Assembly: GCA_945957185.1 (NCBI GenBank)
Contig: CAMFKA010000020.1
Span: forward strand, 1 to 15,252
Reading direction: 5' to 3'
DNA: 15,252 nt
DNA from: an uncultured Chlamydiaceae bacterium
Lineage (GTDB): Bacteria > Chlamydiota > Chlamydiia > Chlamydiales > Parachlamydiaceae
The notes below the pieces were generated by a model that saw only the letters and a list, made by a program, of their open reading frames with translations, was not told the origin of the DNA and ran no database searches. Position 1 is the first letter of the stretch, and each line of letters begins with the position of its first letter. Made by a program: the position numbers and the translations under genes. This document shows positions 13,623-15,252 of the stretch, piece by piece.

Positions 13623-15252
13623 ATGAATTTAAAGCCGGTTTTGTTTTTGAAACGAATTGCTTTTTGTTTTCTCCTTCTAAACGCTTATTTAATTTGGGCT
13701 CACCCTTCTCCTTCTTACAAATTCATCCAATCTATCTCGTGGCCTTCTTCCTCATCAGATTTATACACAGAAGAAAATGAAGGTCAAAATACTCTCCCTT
13801 ACCATCACGTGACAACAGAAGATGAACTGTTTTTGTTTGTCATAAAAGAAAACGACACCCCCGATTTGTTCGATGTCGATTGTTACGGTTATGAAGATGT
13901 CCTAGAAAGCGATTTATACTATAAATTAGATGAATCTTTAAAAAATCACAGGTCTCCTGTCGGAGGCTGCTCTTCAAAACATCATAAACCACCTCAAGGA
14001 CCTCCGGGACCCACTGGACCCGAAGGCCCACCCGGGCCCACAGGGCCTGCAGGGCCAACTGGCCCTGTAGTCAGATCCGGAGCAACTGGTCCAACAGGCC
14101 CCACGGGAGCTACAGGCCCGACTGGTCTAACAGGACCCACAGGAGCAACAGGAGCAACAGGTGCAACAGGATTAACAGGAGCGACAGGAGCGACAGGTAC
14201 CACTGGAGCTACGGGCGCAACCGGTTCCACAGGTCCAACTGGACCTACAGGACCGACTGGAGATGCTGGACTAACTGGGGCTACAGGAGCAACAGGTGCC
14301 ACAGGAGCTACAGGTGCCACAGGGCCGACCGGAGATACTGGACTAACTGGAGCTACAGGAGCAACGGGTCCAACAGGCGCCACCGGTGCTACGGGAGCCA
14401 CAGGTGATACAGGGTTGACTGGAACAATAGGTGCTACAGGAGCAACAGGACCCACAGGTCCAACTGGCTCAACTGGGCCTACGGGAGCTACAGGTGCCAC
14501 AGGGCCGACTGGAGATACTGGACTAACTGGAGCTACAGGAGCAACAGGTCCAACAGGTGCCACCGGTGCTACGGGAGCCACGGGTGATACAGGGTTGACT
14601 GGAACAACAGGTGCTACAGGCGCAACAGGACCCACAGGTCCAACTGGTCCAACTGGGCCTACGGGAGCTACAGGTGCCACAGGACCGACTGGAGATACTG
14701 GATTAACTGGAGCTACAGGAGCAACGGGTCCAACAGGCGCCACCGGTGCTACGGGAGCCACAGGTGATACAGGGTTGACTGGAACAACGGGCGCTACAGG
14801 AGCAACAGGACCTACAGGTTCAACTGGCCCAACAGGACCCACAGGAGCTACAGGTGCCACAGGACCGACTGGAGCTACAGGCCCGACCGGGCCAACAGGA
14901 CCCACCGGAGAGACAGGAGCAACGGGTGATACAGGGTTAACAGGAGCCACAGGCGCCACTGGTGCAACCGGCCCTACAGGCCCAACAGGACCCACCGGCT
15001 CCACTGGAGCTACAGGACCCACAGGAGCCACGGGTGATACAGGTTTAACAGGAACAACAGGCGCTACTGGAGCCACAGGTGCAACAGGAGACACAGGTCC
15101 AACTGGACCTACGGGGCCGACAGGTGATACAGGGTTGACAGGATTAACCGGCGCTACAGGAGCTACAGGCCCGACCGGGCCAACAGGATCCACCGGAGCG
15201 ACAGGAGCAACTGGTGATACAGGATTAACAGGAACGGCAGGTGCCACTGGAG
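13623..15252 (+). CDS. Secreted collagen-like protein with Gly-X-Thr repeats, 5' part
   Basis: An open frame starts at 13623 after AAGGGG (9-nt spacing) and continues uninterrupted for 543 codons off the window end, so the C-terminus is missing. Residues 1-26 form a signal peptide (KRIAFCFLLLNAYLIWA, likely cleavage before His27). Residues 27-125 are an acidic, Tyr-rich non-collagen region with Cys87 and Cys116. From Gly126 onward every third residue is Gly for at least 139 triplets, with one break (Val-Arg-Ser, 150-152). The first triplets are GPPGPTGPEGPPGPTG; later ones are nearly all Gly-X-Thr with X as Ala, Pro, Leu, Asp or Ser. Thr in the third position resembles glycosylated bacterial collagens such as Bacillus BclA. 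A surface fibre or adhesin is likely, by inference. The opposite strand is also open but is a shadow of the repeat. Confidence 0.87.
   Translation, partial: MNLKPVLFLKRIAFCFLLLNAYLIWAHPSPSYKFIQSISWPSSSSDLYTEENEGQNTLPYHHVTTEDELFLFVIKENDTPDLFDVDCYGYEDVLESDLYYKLDESLKNHRSPVGGCSSKHHKPPQGPPGPTGPEGPPGPTGPAGPTGPVVRSGATGPTGPTGATGPTGLTGPTGATGATGATGLTGATGATGTTGATGATGSTGPTGPTGPTGDAGLTGATGATGATGATGATGPTGDTGLTGATGATGPTGATGATGATGDTGLTGTIGATGATGPTGPTGSTGPTGATGATGPTGDTGLTGATGATGPTGATGATGATGDTGLTGTTGATGATGPTGPTGPTGPTGATGATGPTGDTGLTGATGATGPTGATGATGATGDTGLTGTTGATGATGPTGSTGPTGPTGATGATGPTGATGPTGPTGPTGETGATGDTGLTGATGATGATGPTGPTGPTGSTGATGPTGATGDTGLTGTTGATGATGATGDTGPTGPTGPTGDTGLTGLTGATGATGPTGPTGSTGATGATGDTGLTGTAGATG
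14331..14870 (+). repeat. Three tandem 180-bp (60-residue) units in the collagen-like gene
   Basis: Units 14331-14510, 14511-14690 and 14691-14870 align without gaps, each beginning GGAGATACTGG (Gly-Asp-Thr-Gly). By my reading units one and two differ at about 8 of 180 positions, mostly third codon positions. Units two and three differ at slightly more, concentrated in the last 60 nt. The flanking repeat after 14870 reuses the same sub-blocks in another order. This indicates recent in-frame duplication on top of an older triplet repeat, so copy number may vary between strains. Confidence 0.85.

Noticed and set aside
13994..15247. A 417-codon minus-strand open frame reading Pro-Val with Ala/Gly/Asn triplets
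   Set aside because: It is the reverse complement of the Gly-X-Thr repeat: GGN-NNN-ACN codons read backwards never produce stops. It has no ribosome site, no non-repeat domain, and the plus strand has a signal peptide and start.

Overview
The window looks like a chromosomal segment from a member of the Chlamydiae outside the Chlamydiaceae (an amoeba- or insect-type 'environmental chlamydia', Waddlia/Parachlamydia-like). I base this on the xseA-xseB-dxs block divergent from tpiA (an arrangement I recall from chlamydial genomes), a TyrP-type aromatic amino acid permease, a putative inclusion-membrane (Inc-like) protein with paired hydrophobic segments, and lineage-specific secreted and Sel1-repeat proteins. 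The organism assignment is inference; no rRNA gene or similar marker is present.

Layout. 1-180: non-coding, with a GGGCAA-type inverted repeat and a small hairpin. 181-4464, minus strand: a tight four-gene operon xseA-xseB-dxs-nadK whose three junctions are all 4-nt ATGA overlaps (exonuclease VII, the first step of non-mevalonate isoprenoid synthesis, NAD kinase). 4539-5646, plus strand: tpiA then secG. 5633-6403, minus: the Inc-like protein, whose end overlaps secG. 6404-6995: a 592-nt gap with a large palindromic repeat (6518-6748) and then a complete regulatory leader. 6996-8207, plus: the aromatic amino acid permease. 8219-10552, minus: a SulP transporter fused to a STAS domain and a beta-carbonic anhydrase. 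10649-11422, plus: PgeF/YfiH family. 11411-13196, minus: a two-gene unit (secreted unknown protein, then Sel1-repeat protein). 13197-13622: a gap with a 9-bp-periodic inverted repeat and a promoter. 13623 to the end, plus: the 5' part of a secreted collagen-like protein made almost only of Gly-X-Thr triplets, running off the window.

The most notable system is the leader at 6797-6973. It has a strong sigma70-type promoter, a 22-codon peptide with seven Phe codons (five consecutive), an antiterminator and a competing intrinsic terminator with a 9-bp stem and nine T residues, placed 22 nt before the permease start codon. The geometry fits classical ribosome-mediated attenuation responding to charged tRNA-Phe, and it would tie import of a host-derived amino acid to phenylalanine starvation.

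The three long non-coding gaps each hold a different long imperfect inverted repeat, which suggests a genome rich in palindromic repeat families.
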